Source: Chloroflexota bacterium (GTDB taxonomy: Bacteria; Chloroflexota; Anaerolineae; Anaerolineales; UBA4823). From it: a DNA stretch of 13,055 nt. Positions 1 to 6,818 of this stretch are shown one piece after another. Within the stretch, counting starts at the first letter, position 1. Each line of letters begins with the position of its first letter. A program made the translations under genes and the position numbers. The stretch lies in the NCBI GenBank assembly GCA_017860725.1, contig JAGDMX010000038.1, positions 1 through 13,055 on the forward strand, written 5' to 3'. The notes under the pieces are model-generated. The model was not told where the DNA came from. It saw nothing but the letters and a program-made list of their open reading frames with translations, and searched no databases.

Positions 1-1155
1 CAGGCGCGCAAAGAGCTGCGGGCAGCCAACGAATACATCTGGGCGTTGCGCGACATATCTTTCGATGTGCATAAAGGCGAGGTGCTGGGCATTGTCGGGC
101 GCAATGGCGCTGGCAAGAGCACCTTGTTGAAAATTCTATCGCGCGTGACCGAGCCGACTGCCGGTACCGCCGAAATCCATGGTCGGGTAGGCTCCTTGCT
201 GGAAGTGGGCACCGGTTTTCACCCCGAGCTCACCGGCAGAGAAAATGTTTACTTGAACGGAGCAATCCTGGGGATGGCGCGCACTGAGATTGACCGCAAG
301 TTTGATGAAATTGTGGCTTTCTCAGAGGTGGAGAAATTCATCGATACACCGGTGAAACGCTACTCTAGTGGGATGTACCTGCGCCTGGCATTTGCTGTGG
401 CGGCCCACCTGGAGCCGGAGATCCTGGTAGTTGATGAGGTGTTGGCGGTTGGCGATGCTGAGTTCCAGCGTAAATGCCTGGGTAAAATGAGTTCGGTGGC
501 TAATGAGGGCCGCACCGTGCTATTTGTCAGTCACAATATGTCGGCTGTTCTGCGTTTGACTCAGGAGACCATCGTGTTGGACAAAGGACATCTGGTTATG
601 CGCGCCCCGACGCCGGCTGCGGTGGACTATTACCTATCATCCGGCTATGCCCAAATTGGGGAGCGAGTCTATGAGGCAGACGAAATCCCCGTTGAGGCGG
701 CTCCGTTCAGGCCGGTGGCGATGCGCCTGCGCGACGGACAAAATCGGGTAGTCAATACAGTTCGTTCGGTTGATCCGGTTACGATTGAGATTGAATACTG
801 CCTGGACGCGCCGGTGACCGGCCTGCGGGTAGGCCTGTACATGATGACTACCCACGGTGAATATGTTTTCACCTCATTTGACACCGACGATCCGCAGATG
901 TTTGAGCATTACCGGGTGCGACCGGCAGGGCGTTATTACAGTCGCTGCCTGATCCCCCCCGATTTCTTGAATGAAGGGCGATATGTTGTAGGCATGAACG
1001 CCAGCTCGTATCGCATCCGCCGCTATTTTCATGATGAGCAATCGATGACTTTTACCGTGGACGCCTCCGGCGCTCCGGGCATGCAGTGGCTAGAGCAGCG
1101 GATGGGGCCGGTTCGCCCGCGGCTGGAGTGGAAGATTGAGGAGAATCATCAGTGA
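1..1155 (+). CDS. Wzt-like polysaccharide ABC exporter ATPase (5' partial)
   Basis: ATP-binding subunit of an ABC-2 type exporter for an undecaprenyl-linked polysaccharide; it would power a Wzm-type permease presumably encoded just upstream. Seen: Walker A GRNGAGKST at 97-123, signature YSSGM at 361-375, Walker B ILVVDE at 421-438 and the H-loop histidine at 532-534. About 180 residues follow the ATPase core (roughly 600-1150), beta-rich in character, as in Wzt proteins whose C-terminal domain binds the polysaccharide. The reading frame is open to base 1 and the residues before the TTG at 46 (AANEYIWAL) fit the usual lead-in to this ATPase. The gene therefore starts outside the window and TTG46 is not the start. 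The stop overlaps the next gene's GTG (GTGA). The Wzt type is sure; the substrate is not known. Confidence 0.92.
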   Translation, partial: QARKELRAANEYIWALRDISFDVHKGEVLGIVGRNGAGKSTLLKILSRVTEPTAGTAEIHGRVGSLLEVGTGFHPELTGRENVYLNGAILGMARTEIDRKFDEIVAFSEVEKFIDTPVKRYSSGMYLRLAFAVAAHLEPEILVVDEVLAVGDAEFQRKCLGKMSSVANEGRTVLFVSHNMSAVLRLTQETIVLDKGHLVMRAPTPAAVDYYLSSGYAQIGERVYEADEIPVEAAPFRPVAMRLRDGQNRVVNTVRSVDPVTIEIEYCLDAPVTGLRVGLYMMTTHGEYVFTSFDTDDPQMFEHYRVRPAGRYYSRCLIPPDFLNEGRYVVGMNASSYRIRRYFHDEQSMTFTVDASGAPGMQWLEQRMGPVRPRLEWKIEENHQ

Positions 1156-2840
1156 ACCGGTCTGGTAAGCGTTTGATCAAGCAGGTGTTAGGAGAACTGC
1201 CTTATACCGCTGAGCTGTACTGGCAATTACGCCAGCAAGGAAAGCCGGTCAGCAAAAGCTTTTCGCTGCGAGCGGTAGAGAAGGGATTACCCGTATGGTT
1301 GGAGCAGTCCGGGGCTGCCCGTCAGGAGGCGCAAGGTGGTCAAAACATATTCTTCTTTAGCACGCTGCGCTACTGGATTGAGCATGCCACCCTTACCGCT
1401 CTGGCATTGGCCGGGTTGGGGCACGATGTGACTCTGGCCTACCTGCCCTATGCAAACTGGCAAAAGCCGATCAATTCCTTTGACTTACGCCGTCAGAACG
1501 CCTATGCCCAAAGCGTCCTGCAGCGCACCAGGCCGTTGCTGGATCCTGTGTCTCTATTAGATGTCCGGCCGCCCAATCAGGCATTACCGGAGCAGCTTCA
1601 AGAAAAGATTGCGGAAGTGAGTCTGCGTGATGTGCAGTACACCCTGCAGGTCGAAGATGTCAGCCAGGATAGCGACCTGTACCGGCTGCGCATGGAGCGT
1701 AACACACAGGCAGCCAAAGCGGCACTTTACTGGCTATCAACGCATCACCCGGATGTGGTAATCACCCCCAATGGGATGATCTTCGAGATGGGAGTGATTT
1801 ACCAGGCGGCCAGCTACCTGGATATCCCGGTCGTCACCTACGAGTTTGGCGAGCAACGTGGGCGAATCTGGCTGGGCTATAAAAACGAGGTGATGCTGCA
1901 GGATACAGACACGTTATGGGAGCGATACAAAGACACTCCCTTGACCGAGGCTCAGCTTGAAAAAGTGCGTACTCTATTTGCCTCACGCCAACAGGCCAGT
2001 CTATATGAAAACTTCTCCCGCCGCTGGCAGGGTGCGCCGAGCCAGGGAGGTCAGCAAGCCCGAGCGACCCTGAACCTGGATGCGCGTCCGCTAGTAGTAC
2101 TGGCCGCTAATGTAATCGGCGATAGCCTGACCCTCGGACGGCAGGTTTTTAGCCAGAGCATGACTGAGTGGCTGAAGCGCACTGTCCGCTTTTTCGCCGG
2201 GCGCAGTGATGTTCAACTGGTGGTACGTATCCACCCAGGCGAGCGGTACATGAAAGGCCCATCCGTTGGCGACACACTGTTGGAGGAGATCCCACAGTTA
2301 CCGGACAATATCCACTTGATCGGAGCCAATGATCCGATCAACACCTATGACCTGGTTGAAATTGCCGATTTGGGGCTGGTTTATACGACGACGGTGGGCA
2401 TGGAGATGGCGATGAGTGGCGTGCCGGTGGTAGTGGCCGGGCGGACGCATTACCGCGCACGGGGATTTACTTACGATCCGAACTCCTGGGAATCCTATTA
2501 CCAGCTTCTGGATTTAATTTTGCAGAATCCACGCCAATATTTGCTCACCCAGGCGCAAGTGGATCAATCCTGGAATTATGCCTATCGCTTCTTCTTCGAC
2601 TATCCTCTCCCATTCCCCTGGCATCTGCTGAACTTTGGAACCGAGCTGGAAAGCTGGCCGATGAACCGGGTGCTTTCACTCGAAGGCCAGGTATTGTTTG
2701 GGAACACCTTCCGTCACCTGGCGGGCATCCCGGCGGTTATGCAAGACGACATGAATGCCGAAATGAATATGGCTCAAGCGCCCATTGACAACACGGATGG
2801 AATGCAGCTTGGGCAGTCTACAGTCAAGGGGGTGACATGA
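1152..2840 (+). CDS. Capsule-synthesis-type GT-B glycosyltransferase (KpsS/KpsC-like)
   Basis: Large (562 aa) cytoplasmic transferase with no signal peptide or membrane helix visible. The C-terminal half carries motifs of the capsule polysaccharide synthesis family (Capsule_synth, which includes the KpsC and KpsS Kdo transferases): HPGE at residues 361-364, DPINTYDL at about 394-401, TTTVGMEMA at 412-420 and THYRARGFT at 432-440. The N-terminal half has an alternating Rossmann-like pattern (IFFFSTLRYW at 66-75; DVVITPNG at 201-208). GTG start at 1152 with GAGGAG at 1138-1143, eight bases upstream, and GTGA overlap with the ATPase gene. It ends in ATGA overlap with the methyltransferase gene. 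Sitting directly beside the exporter ATPase and close to a CMP-nonulosonate pathway, it could transfer a keto-deoxy sugar; that role is inference. It could equally be another GT-B transferase acting on lipid-linked chains. Confidence 0.75.
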   Translation: MNRSGKRLIKQVLGELPYTAELYWQLRQQGKPVSKSFSLRAVEKGLPVWLEQSGAARQEAQGGQNIFFFSTLRYWIEHATLTALALAGLGHDVTLAYLPYANWQKPINSFDLRRQNAYAQSVLQRTRPLLDPVSLLDVRPPNQALPEQLQEKIAEVSLRDVQYTLQVEDVSQDSDLYRLRMERNTQAAKAALYWLSTHHPDVVITPNGMIFEMGVIYQAASYLDIPVVTYEFGEQRGRIWLGYKNEVMLQDTDTLWERYKDTPLTEAQLEKVRTLFASRQQASLYENFSRRWQGAPSQGGQQARATLNLDARPLVVLAANVIGDSLTLGRQVFSQSMTEWLKRTVRFFAGRSDVQLVVRIHPGERYMKGPSVGDTLLEEIPQLPDNIHLIGANDPINTYDLVEIADLGLVYTTTVGMEMAMSGVPVVVAGRTHYRARGFTYDPNSWESYYQLLDLILQNPRQYLLTQAQVDQSWNYAYRFFFDYPLPFPWHLLNFGTELESWPMNRVLSLEGQVLFGNTFRHLAGIPAVMQDDMNAEMNMAQAPIDNTDGMQLGQSTVKGVT

Positions 2841-3745
2841 GCGAGGTGAAACAGGAGGTACGCCAGTTTTACGATCAGGTTGGCTGGTCGCTGGTGGGCG
2901 AGGATATTTACCAGAATGCGCGCTACGAAGATTTGCGCCCGGTATCACGCGAGTATATTCATCGTTGCCACCTGCGAGTAGGGCGGCACCTGAAAAAAAA
3001 GGGGCGCTTCATATTGGATGCCGGTTCCGGGCCGATCCAATATCCCGAGTATCTCGAATACTCGCAGGGTTATCAGTATCGTGTTTGCGCTGATATTTCC
3101 ATCACTGCGCTGTGCGAGGCGCGCAAGCGGATCGGCTCACACGGATTGTACGTTGTCAGCGATGTGGCTAATTTACCTTTCAAAGCGGATGCTTTTGACG
3201 GTGTGGTGTCACTGCATACCATCCACCACCTGCCGGAGGATGAGCACTTGCAGGCATATGGGGAGCTATACCGGGTGTTAATGCCTGAGAGCAGTGCTGT
3301 TGTGGTTAACGGCTGGCCTGCTTCGACCTTGATGAGCTCGTTTGAACCGCTGGTGCGGCTTTCAGTACGCTTGCGTAACCTGTTCCGCCGGTTGGCAGGA
3401 AAAACGGATGCTCGCGTGGAGCAGGATACGCCGGGAGAGAAACTTAAAAAGGGAGCCAAAGATGGCTGTCCCAAGGGGACTTTCACCAATCGGCACGATT
3501 ATGCCTGGGTGATGGAGGAGGTAGGCGGCCGGATGCCGGTGGAAATTTTTGTCTGGCGTAGTGCCAGCGTGCGTTTCCTGCGCAGCCTGATCTACCCCTG
3601 GCTGGCAGGTCGTTATTGGCTGCGCCTGCTGTACCGGCTGGAAGAGCACAATCCGAAGCACTACGGACAGGTGGGTCAGTATCCCTTGATTGTCATCCGT
3701 AAAAATGGTGCTGGCTCAGCCGTTCAAGAAAAAACAGGCGGCTAG
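2837..3745 (+). CDS. Class I SAM-dependent methyltransferase
   Basis: 302-residue Rossmann-fold methyltransferase of the Methyltransf_11 type. SAM-binding motif I is LDAGSGPIQY at residues 60-69, the acidic end of strand 2 is at ADIS (85-88), motif II region SDVANLPF lies at 108-115 and the post-motif LHTIHHLP at 126-133. The segment from about residue 165 to the end is basic and hydrophobic (for example VRFLRSLIYPWLAGRYWLRL), which could favour membrane or lipid-linked substrate contact. Strong SD-like AGGGGGTGA at 2827-2835 before ATG 2837; ATGA overlap upstream shows translational coupling. The context suggests O- or N-methylation of a glycan residue, or a chain-capping step read by the Wzt-type exporter; the acceptor cannot be told from sequence. 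Codons 53-55 contain an A8 run (2993-3000) but the frame stays open. Confidence 0.82.
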   Translation: MSEVKQEVRQFYDQVGWSLVGEDIYQNARYEDLRPVSREYIHRCHLRVGRHLKKKGRFILDAGSGPIQYPEYLEYSQGYQYRVCADISITALCEARKRIGSHGLYVVSDVANLPFKADAFDGVVSLHTIHHLPEDEHLQAYGELYRVLMPESSAVVVNGWPASTLMSSFEPLVRLSVRLRNLFRRLAGKTDARVEQDTPGEKLKKGAKDGCPKGTFTNRHDYAWVMEEVGGRMPVEIFVWRSASVRFLRSLIYPWLAGRYWLRLLYRLEEHNPKHYGQVGQYPLIVIRKNGAGSAVQEKTGG

Positions 3746-3750
3746 TTTGC

Positions 3751-3764
3751 AGGGAGATGGAGAA
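3751..3764 (+). promoter_or_regulatory. Ribosome binding site deciding the pseB start
   Basis: Two purine-rich SD-like stretches, AGGGAG (3751-3756) and GGAG (3759-3762), precede ATG 3768. The frame is open further upstream (to about 3690, inside the methyltransferase gene), but the dehydratase alignment begins at MNWTDKIVLVTGG. This site therefore sets the start at 3768, not upstream. Confidence 0.75.
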
Positions 3765-3767
3765 AAG

Positions 3768-4769
3768 ATGAACTGGACGGATAAAATAGTGCTGGTTACG
3801 GGGGGCACTGGCTCATTTGGGAAGAAGTTTATCGAGATCATGCTGCGCGATTATCATCCCGCCAAGCTGATTATCTTTAGCCGTGATGAGCTGAAGCAGC
3901 ATGAGATGCGTGACAGCGGCTTTGACCACCCCAGCCTGCGCTACTTTATCGGTGATGTGCGGGATGTCGAGCGCCTGCGGCGGGCGATGCACAGCGTGGA
4001 TGTCGTGATCCATGCCGCCGCGCTGAAACAGGTGCCGGCTTGCGAATATAACCCAATGGAAGCGATCAAGACCAATATCCTGGGAAGCAGCAACGTGATC
4101 GAGGCTTCCCTGGATGCCGGTGTAAAAAAAGTGATGGCCCTCAGTACGGATAAGGCTGTTAACCCGGTTAACCTGTATGGCGCAACCAAGCTGGCAGCAG
4201 AGAAGCTTTTTGTACAGAGCAATGCCTACGCAGCCGGGACATCGACCCGCTTTAGCTGCGTGCGGTATGGCAATGTTGTCGGCAGTCGAGGCAGCGTCAT
4301 CCCAATATTTATTAAGCAGCGCCAAAATGGCAAGCTGACCATCACGGACGAGCGGATGACACGTTTCTGGCTGACCTTGGAACAGGGCGTCAGGTTTGTC
4401 ATTCACTGCACGGAGCAGATGCAAGGCGGCGAAGTATTCGTGCCGAAGATCCCTTCTACCCGGATTGTAGACCTGGCACGTGCCATTGCGCCTCAGGCGG
4501 ATTTGGAGGTGATCGGTATCCGACCTGGTGAGAAGTTGCACGAAGTTCTGATTAACGATGATGAAGCCCGTTCCACGATTGAGGTGGACGACATGTTTGT
4601 TGTCCAACCCTCAGCATCACTGTGGTTCGGGCACGATTGGCAAAGCCGGGGCCGCTCACTGCCGGATGGTTTCCGCTACGGCAGCGAGAATAACCCACAT
4701 TGGCTGACAATGGAAGAAATTCAGGAGATTATCACTGCGTTTGAAGTAACGCACGCATCCGAAACCTAG
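3768..4769 (+). CDS. pseB: UDP-GlcNAc 4,6-dehydratase (inverting), PseB type
   Basis: Extended SDR enzyme expected to convert UDP-GlcNAc to a UDP-6-deoxy-4-keto-HexNAc with C5 inversion, the first step of pseudaminic-type sugar synthesis. 333 aa, the usual length. NAD(P) motif TGGTGSFG at residues 11-18. The catalytic set is STDKA (126-130, Asp128/Lys129) and Tyr137/Lys141 in NLYGATK, with the same Asp-to-Tyr spacing as in FlaA1/PseB. Further family signatures are RYGNVVGSRGSVIP (166-179), TDERMTRFW, GGEVFVPKIPS (about 220-230) and GIRPGEKLHE. The VPKIPS motif fits PseB better than the CapE/WbjB branch, which usually reads VQKAPA. Start chosen from the RBS and the family N-terminus. The next gene follows after 11 bases. 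No PseC-type aminotransferase is in the window, so pseB describes the enzyme class and does not prove that pseudaminic acid is the end product. Confidence 0.88.
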   Translation: MNWTDKIVLVTGGTGSFGKKFIEIMLRDYHPAKLIIFSRDELKQHEMRDSGFDHPSLRYFIGDVRDVERLRRAMHSVDVVIHAAALKQVPACEYNPMEAIKTNILGSSNVIEASLDAGVKKVMALSTDKAVNPVNLYGATKLAAEKLFVQSNAYAAGTSTRFSCVRYGNVVGSRGSVIPIFIKQRQNGKLTITDERMTRFWLTLEQGVRFVIHCTEQMQGGEVFVPKIPSTRIVDLARAIAPQADLEVIGIRPGEKLHEVLINDDEARSTIEVDDMFVVQPSASLWFGHDWQSRGRSLPDGFRYGSENNPHWLTMEEIQEIITAFEVTHASET

Positions 4770-4773
4770 GAGG
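4768..4773 (+). promoter_or_regulatory. Strong ribosome binding site for the reductase gene
   Basis: Perfect AGGAGG seven bases before ATG 4781, overlapping the TAG stop of the dehydratase gene (4767-4769). It is the strongest SD in the window and fixes the start of the RmlD-like gene. Confidence 0.8.
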
Positions 4774-4780
4774 TTCCATC

Positions 4781-5701
4781 ATGCGGATCCTCGTCACCGG
4801 TGCCAGCGGTCTGCTAGGCTTGAATCTGGCTCTGGAGGCGAGCGAGGAGCACAAGGTATTTGGGCTGGTTAATCACCAGCAGGTACGGACGGAGGCATTC
4901 ACCGTACTGCAAGGCGATTTATTAGCCTCAGGAACCATAGAGCGCATCCTCGATCAGACCCAGCCTGAATGGGTCATCCACTGCGCAGCAATGGCAGTGG
5001 TAGACGCCTGCGAGAGTGAACCTCTCCGGGCGCGCAAACTGAATAGCGAAATCCCGGCAGAACTGGCGAGGCATGTCGCCAGGGGCGGAGCGCGCTTGCT
5101 GCATGTCTCCACAGATGCAGTGTTCGATGGACAGCGTGGCGAGTACACCGAACAGGATGAGCCCAATCCACTAAGCACCTACGCCCGCACCAAGCTGGAT
5201 GGTGAGCGCATGGTAGCGCAGGTTAATCCCGAAGCGATCGTTGCGCGTGTCAATTTGTTCGGTTGGAGTTTATTGGGCAGGCGCAGTCTGGGCGAATTCT
5301 TTTTCTACAACCTGACCGCCGGGAAAAGGGTGATGGGATTTACGGATGTGTATTTTTGCCCGTTGCTGGTCAACGATTTAGCCGGGATTTTTCTCAAAAT
5401 GCTGTCTCTCGAACTGAGCGGCTTATATCATGTCGTCAGCAGCGAGTGCCTGAGCAAATACGAGTTTGGCATGCGCATCGCACGCCGGTTCGGGTTGGAT
5501 GGGAGCCTGATTACCCCGACCTCGGTGGAGCATGCTGGATTGCAAGCAGTGCGCTCCCCAAGGCTCACCATGCACACGGACAAATTAGCCGGCTCGTTAG
5601 GAGAGGCACCGCCAGACATCGATTCTGGGATTGAGCGCTTCTACCAATTATATTTAAAAGATTATCCAGGACGATTGAGGCAGATGACTGCAGGAGAATA
5701 G
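4781..5701 (+). CDS. RmlD-like NAD(P)-dependent sugar reductase (SDR)
   Basis: 306-aa extended SDR of the dTDP-4-dehydrorhamnose reductase (RmlD) superfamily, which reduce 4-keto nucleotide sugars. Seen: dinucleotide motif TGASGLLG at residues 6-13, HVSTDAVFDG at 108-117 and the catalytic pair Tyr134/Lys138 in YARTK. The segment PLSTYARTKLDGE (residues 130-142) is typical of RmlD proteins. No rmlA, B or C is in the window, so dTDP-rhamnose synthesis is not the obvious role. The gene lies between the PseB-type dehydratase (11 bases away) and the nonulosonate synthase (3 bases between stop and start), so the likely substrate is the UDP-4-keto-6-deoxy-HexNAc made by the dehydratase. Reduction would place a hydroxyl at C4, which becomes C7 of the nonulosonate. 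An epimerase or another reductase activity cannot be excluded. Confidence 0.8.
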   Translation: MRILVTGASGLLGLNLALEASEEHKVFGLVNHQQVRTEAFTVLQGDLLASGTIERILDQTQPEWVIHCAAMAVVDACESEPLRARKLNSEIPAELARHVARGGARLLHVSTDAVFDGQRGEYTEQDEPNPLSTYARTKLDGERMVAQVNPEAIVARVNLFGWSLLGRRSLGEFFFYNLTAGKRVMGFTDVYFCPLLVNDLAGIFLKMLSLELSGLYHVVSSECLSKYEFGMRIARRFGLDGSLITPTSVEHAGLQAVRSPRLTMHTDKLAGSLGEAPPDIDSGIERFYQLYLKDYPGRLRQMTAGE

Positions 5702-5704
5702 ACC

Positions 5705-6769
5705 ATGGAGATTCAGATTGGCTCTCACAAGATTGGTGAGAACTACCCCACATATTTCATTGCCGATATCGCCGCCAACCACGACGGCGACCTGGAGCGT
5801 GCCAAAATGCTGATCCGTCTGGCGAAGAATGCCGGAGCAGATGCGGCTAAATTCCAAAACTTCCGCGCCCCGCAAATTGTCTCCGATTATGGTTTTCAGT
5901 CGATGGGTGGGCAGGTCTCTCATCAGGCGACCTGGAAGAAATCCGTTTTCCAGGTGTACCAAGACGCCTCGATACCGTTCGAATGGACGCCCATCCTCAA
6001 GGCGGAATGCGACCAGATTGGCCTCGACTACTTCTCTTCCCCTTATGACTTTGGCGCTACCGATATGCTGGATCCCTATATCCCGGCATATAAGATTGGC
6101 TCAGGCGAAATCGACTGGCTGGAAACCCTGGAGTATATGGCGCGCAAGGGTAAGCCAGTGATCATTGCCAGTGGGGCATCCACAATCGGAGAAGTACAGC
6201 GCGCCGTGCATACCATCCTGGCGATCAACCCGCAGCTGGTGCTGATGCAGTGTAATACCAACTACACTGCCAGCCTGGAAAACTTTGATCACATTCACCT
6301 ACGGGTATTGAATACCTACCAGACGATGTTCCCGCAGGTAATTCTGGGCCTTTCGGATCATACACCCGGACTTGCAACCGTATTGGGGGCGGTGACGCTG
6401 GGGGCGCGCGTGATCGAAAAGCATTTTACCGACGATAACAACCGCGTCGGACCGGACCACAAGTTTGCCATGAATCCGCTGAGCTGGGCCGACATGGTGG
6501 CGCGCACGCGCGAGCTGGAGCGCGCCTTAGGCTCGGCAGATAAGTTTGTGGCAGGCAACGAGCAGGAAACGGTGATTGTCCAGCGCCGCTGCCTGCGGGC
6601 TAGGCGCGATATCCGTACTGGCGAGGTGTTTACCCGTGAAATGATCGATGTGTTGCGCCCGGCATCACCTGGCGCCATTCTGCCGCCATACATCCCGGAA
6701 GTTGTTGGCACACACGCCATCGTAGATATCCCCAAAGGCAAGGAGCTGCGCTGGACGGACTTGGGTTGA
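5705..6769 (+). CDS. NeuB/PseI-family nonulosonic acid synthase
   Basis: 354-aa PEP-condensing synthase that joins a 6-carbon HexNAc-type sugar with PEP to form a nine-carbon keto acid. The N-terminal TIM-barrel NeuB domain has IADIAANHDGD (residues 19-29), SSPYDF (111-116), GSGEI, LGLSDHTPG (214-222), EKHFT (238-242) and GPDHKF (249-254). The C-terminal part (about 290-350) is the SAF/antifreeze-like domain with QRRCLRARRDI (293-303), whose arginine contacts the substrate in NeuB dimers, and a GTHAIVDIPKG-like segment. The usual CxSxYPxP loop of sialic, legionaminic and pseudaminic synthases is replaced by CNTNYTAS at 183-190. This hints at a different subfamily and perhaps a different sugar acceptor. 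AGGAG at 5692-5696, eight bases before ATG 5705, supports the start. It follows the reductase gene directly. Confidence 0.88.
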   Translation: MEIQIGSHKIGENYPTYFIADIAANHDGDLERAKMLIRLAKNAGADAAKFQNFRAPQIVSDYGFQSMGGQVSHQATWKKSVFQVYQDASIPFEWTPILKAECDQIGLDYFSSPYDFGATDMLDPYIPAYKIGSGEIDWLETLEYMARKGKPVIIASGASTIGEVQRAVHTILAINPQLVLMQCNTNYTASLENFDHIHLRVLNTYQTMFPQVILGLSDHTPGLATVLGAVTLGARVIEKHFTDDNNRVGPDHKFAMNPLSWADMVARTRELERALGSADKFVAGNEQETVIVQRRCLRARRDIRTGEVFTREMIDVLRPASPGAILPPYIPEVVGTHAIVDIPKGKELRWTDLG

Positions 6770-6770
6770 T

Positions 6771-6806
6771 TGCTACAATCCGGTGCGCTCGAATTCACTC
6801 TACAAT
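6771..6806 (+). promoter_or_regulatory. Possible internal promoter with two TACAAT boxes
   Basis: The 49-base gap between the synthase stop (6769) and GTG 6819 is the longest gap between genes in the window. It holds TGCTACAAT at 6771-6779, which fits an extended -10 (TGnTAnAAT), and a second TACAAT at 6801-6806, only 12 bases before the GTG. No convincing -35 hexamer is visible at 17 bases from either box. No SD precedes GTG 6819. This may be a secondary promoter giving a short leader; it could also be chance. Confidence 0.3.
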
Positions 6807-6818
6807 CTGTGATCACCC

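Noticed and set aside
46..48. TTG as start of the ABC ATPase gene
   Set aside because: In-frame residues upstream match the normal lead-in of Wzt ATPases and the frame is open to base 1, so the gene is cut by the window edge.
2993..3000. A8 run in the first methyltransferase gene as a possible slippage site
   Set aside because: The frame is intact through codons 53-55 and the SAM motifs follow in the same frame; no alternative-frame product of interest is seen.
4124..4131. A AAA AAA slippery heptamer in the dehydratase gene (before GTGATGG)
   Set aside because: The zero frame carries all the catalytic motifs downstream (STDKA, YGATK) and there is no sign of a conserved shifted product; lysine codons by chance are enough.
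3813..4607. 264-codon open frame on the minus strand inside the dehydratase gene
   Set aside because: It lies wholly opposite the well-supported pseB gene, its translation shows no recognisable motif, and it has no RBS; it is a shadow of a GC-rich codon pattern.
4781..5701. Assignment as rmlD of a dTDP-L-rhamnose pathway
   Set aside because: No rmlA, rmlB or rmlC partner lies in the window, and its direct neighbours are a UDP-GlcNAc dehydratase and a nonulosonate synthase; only the superfamily is claimed.
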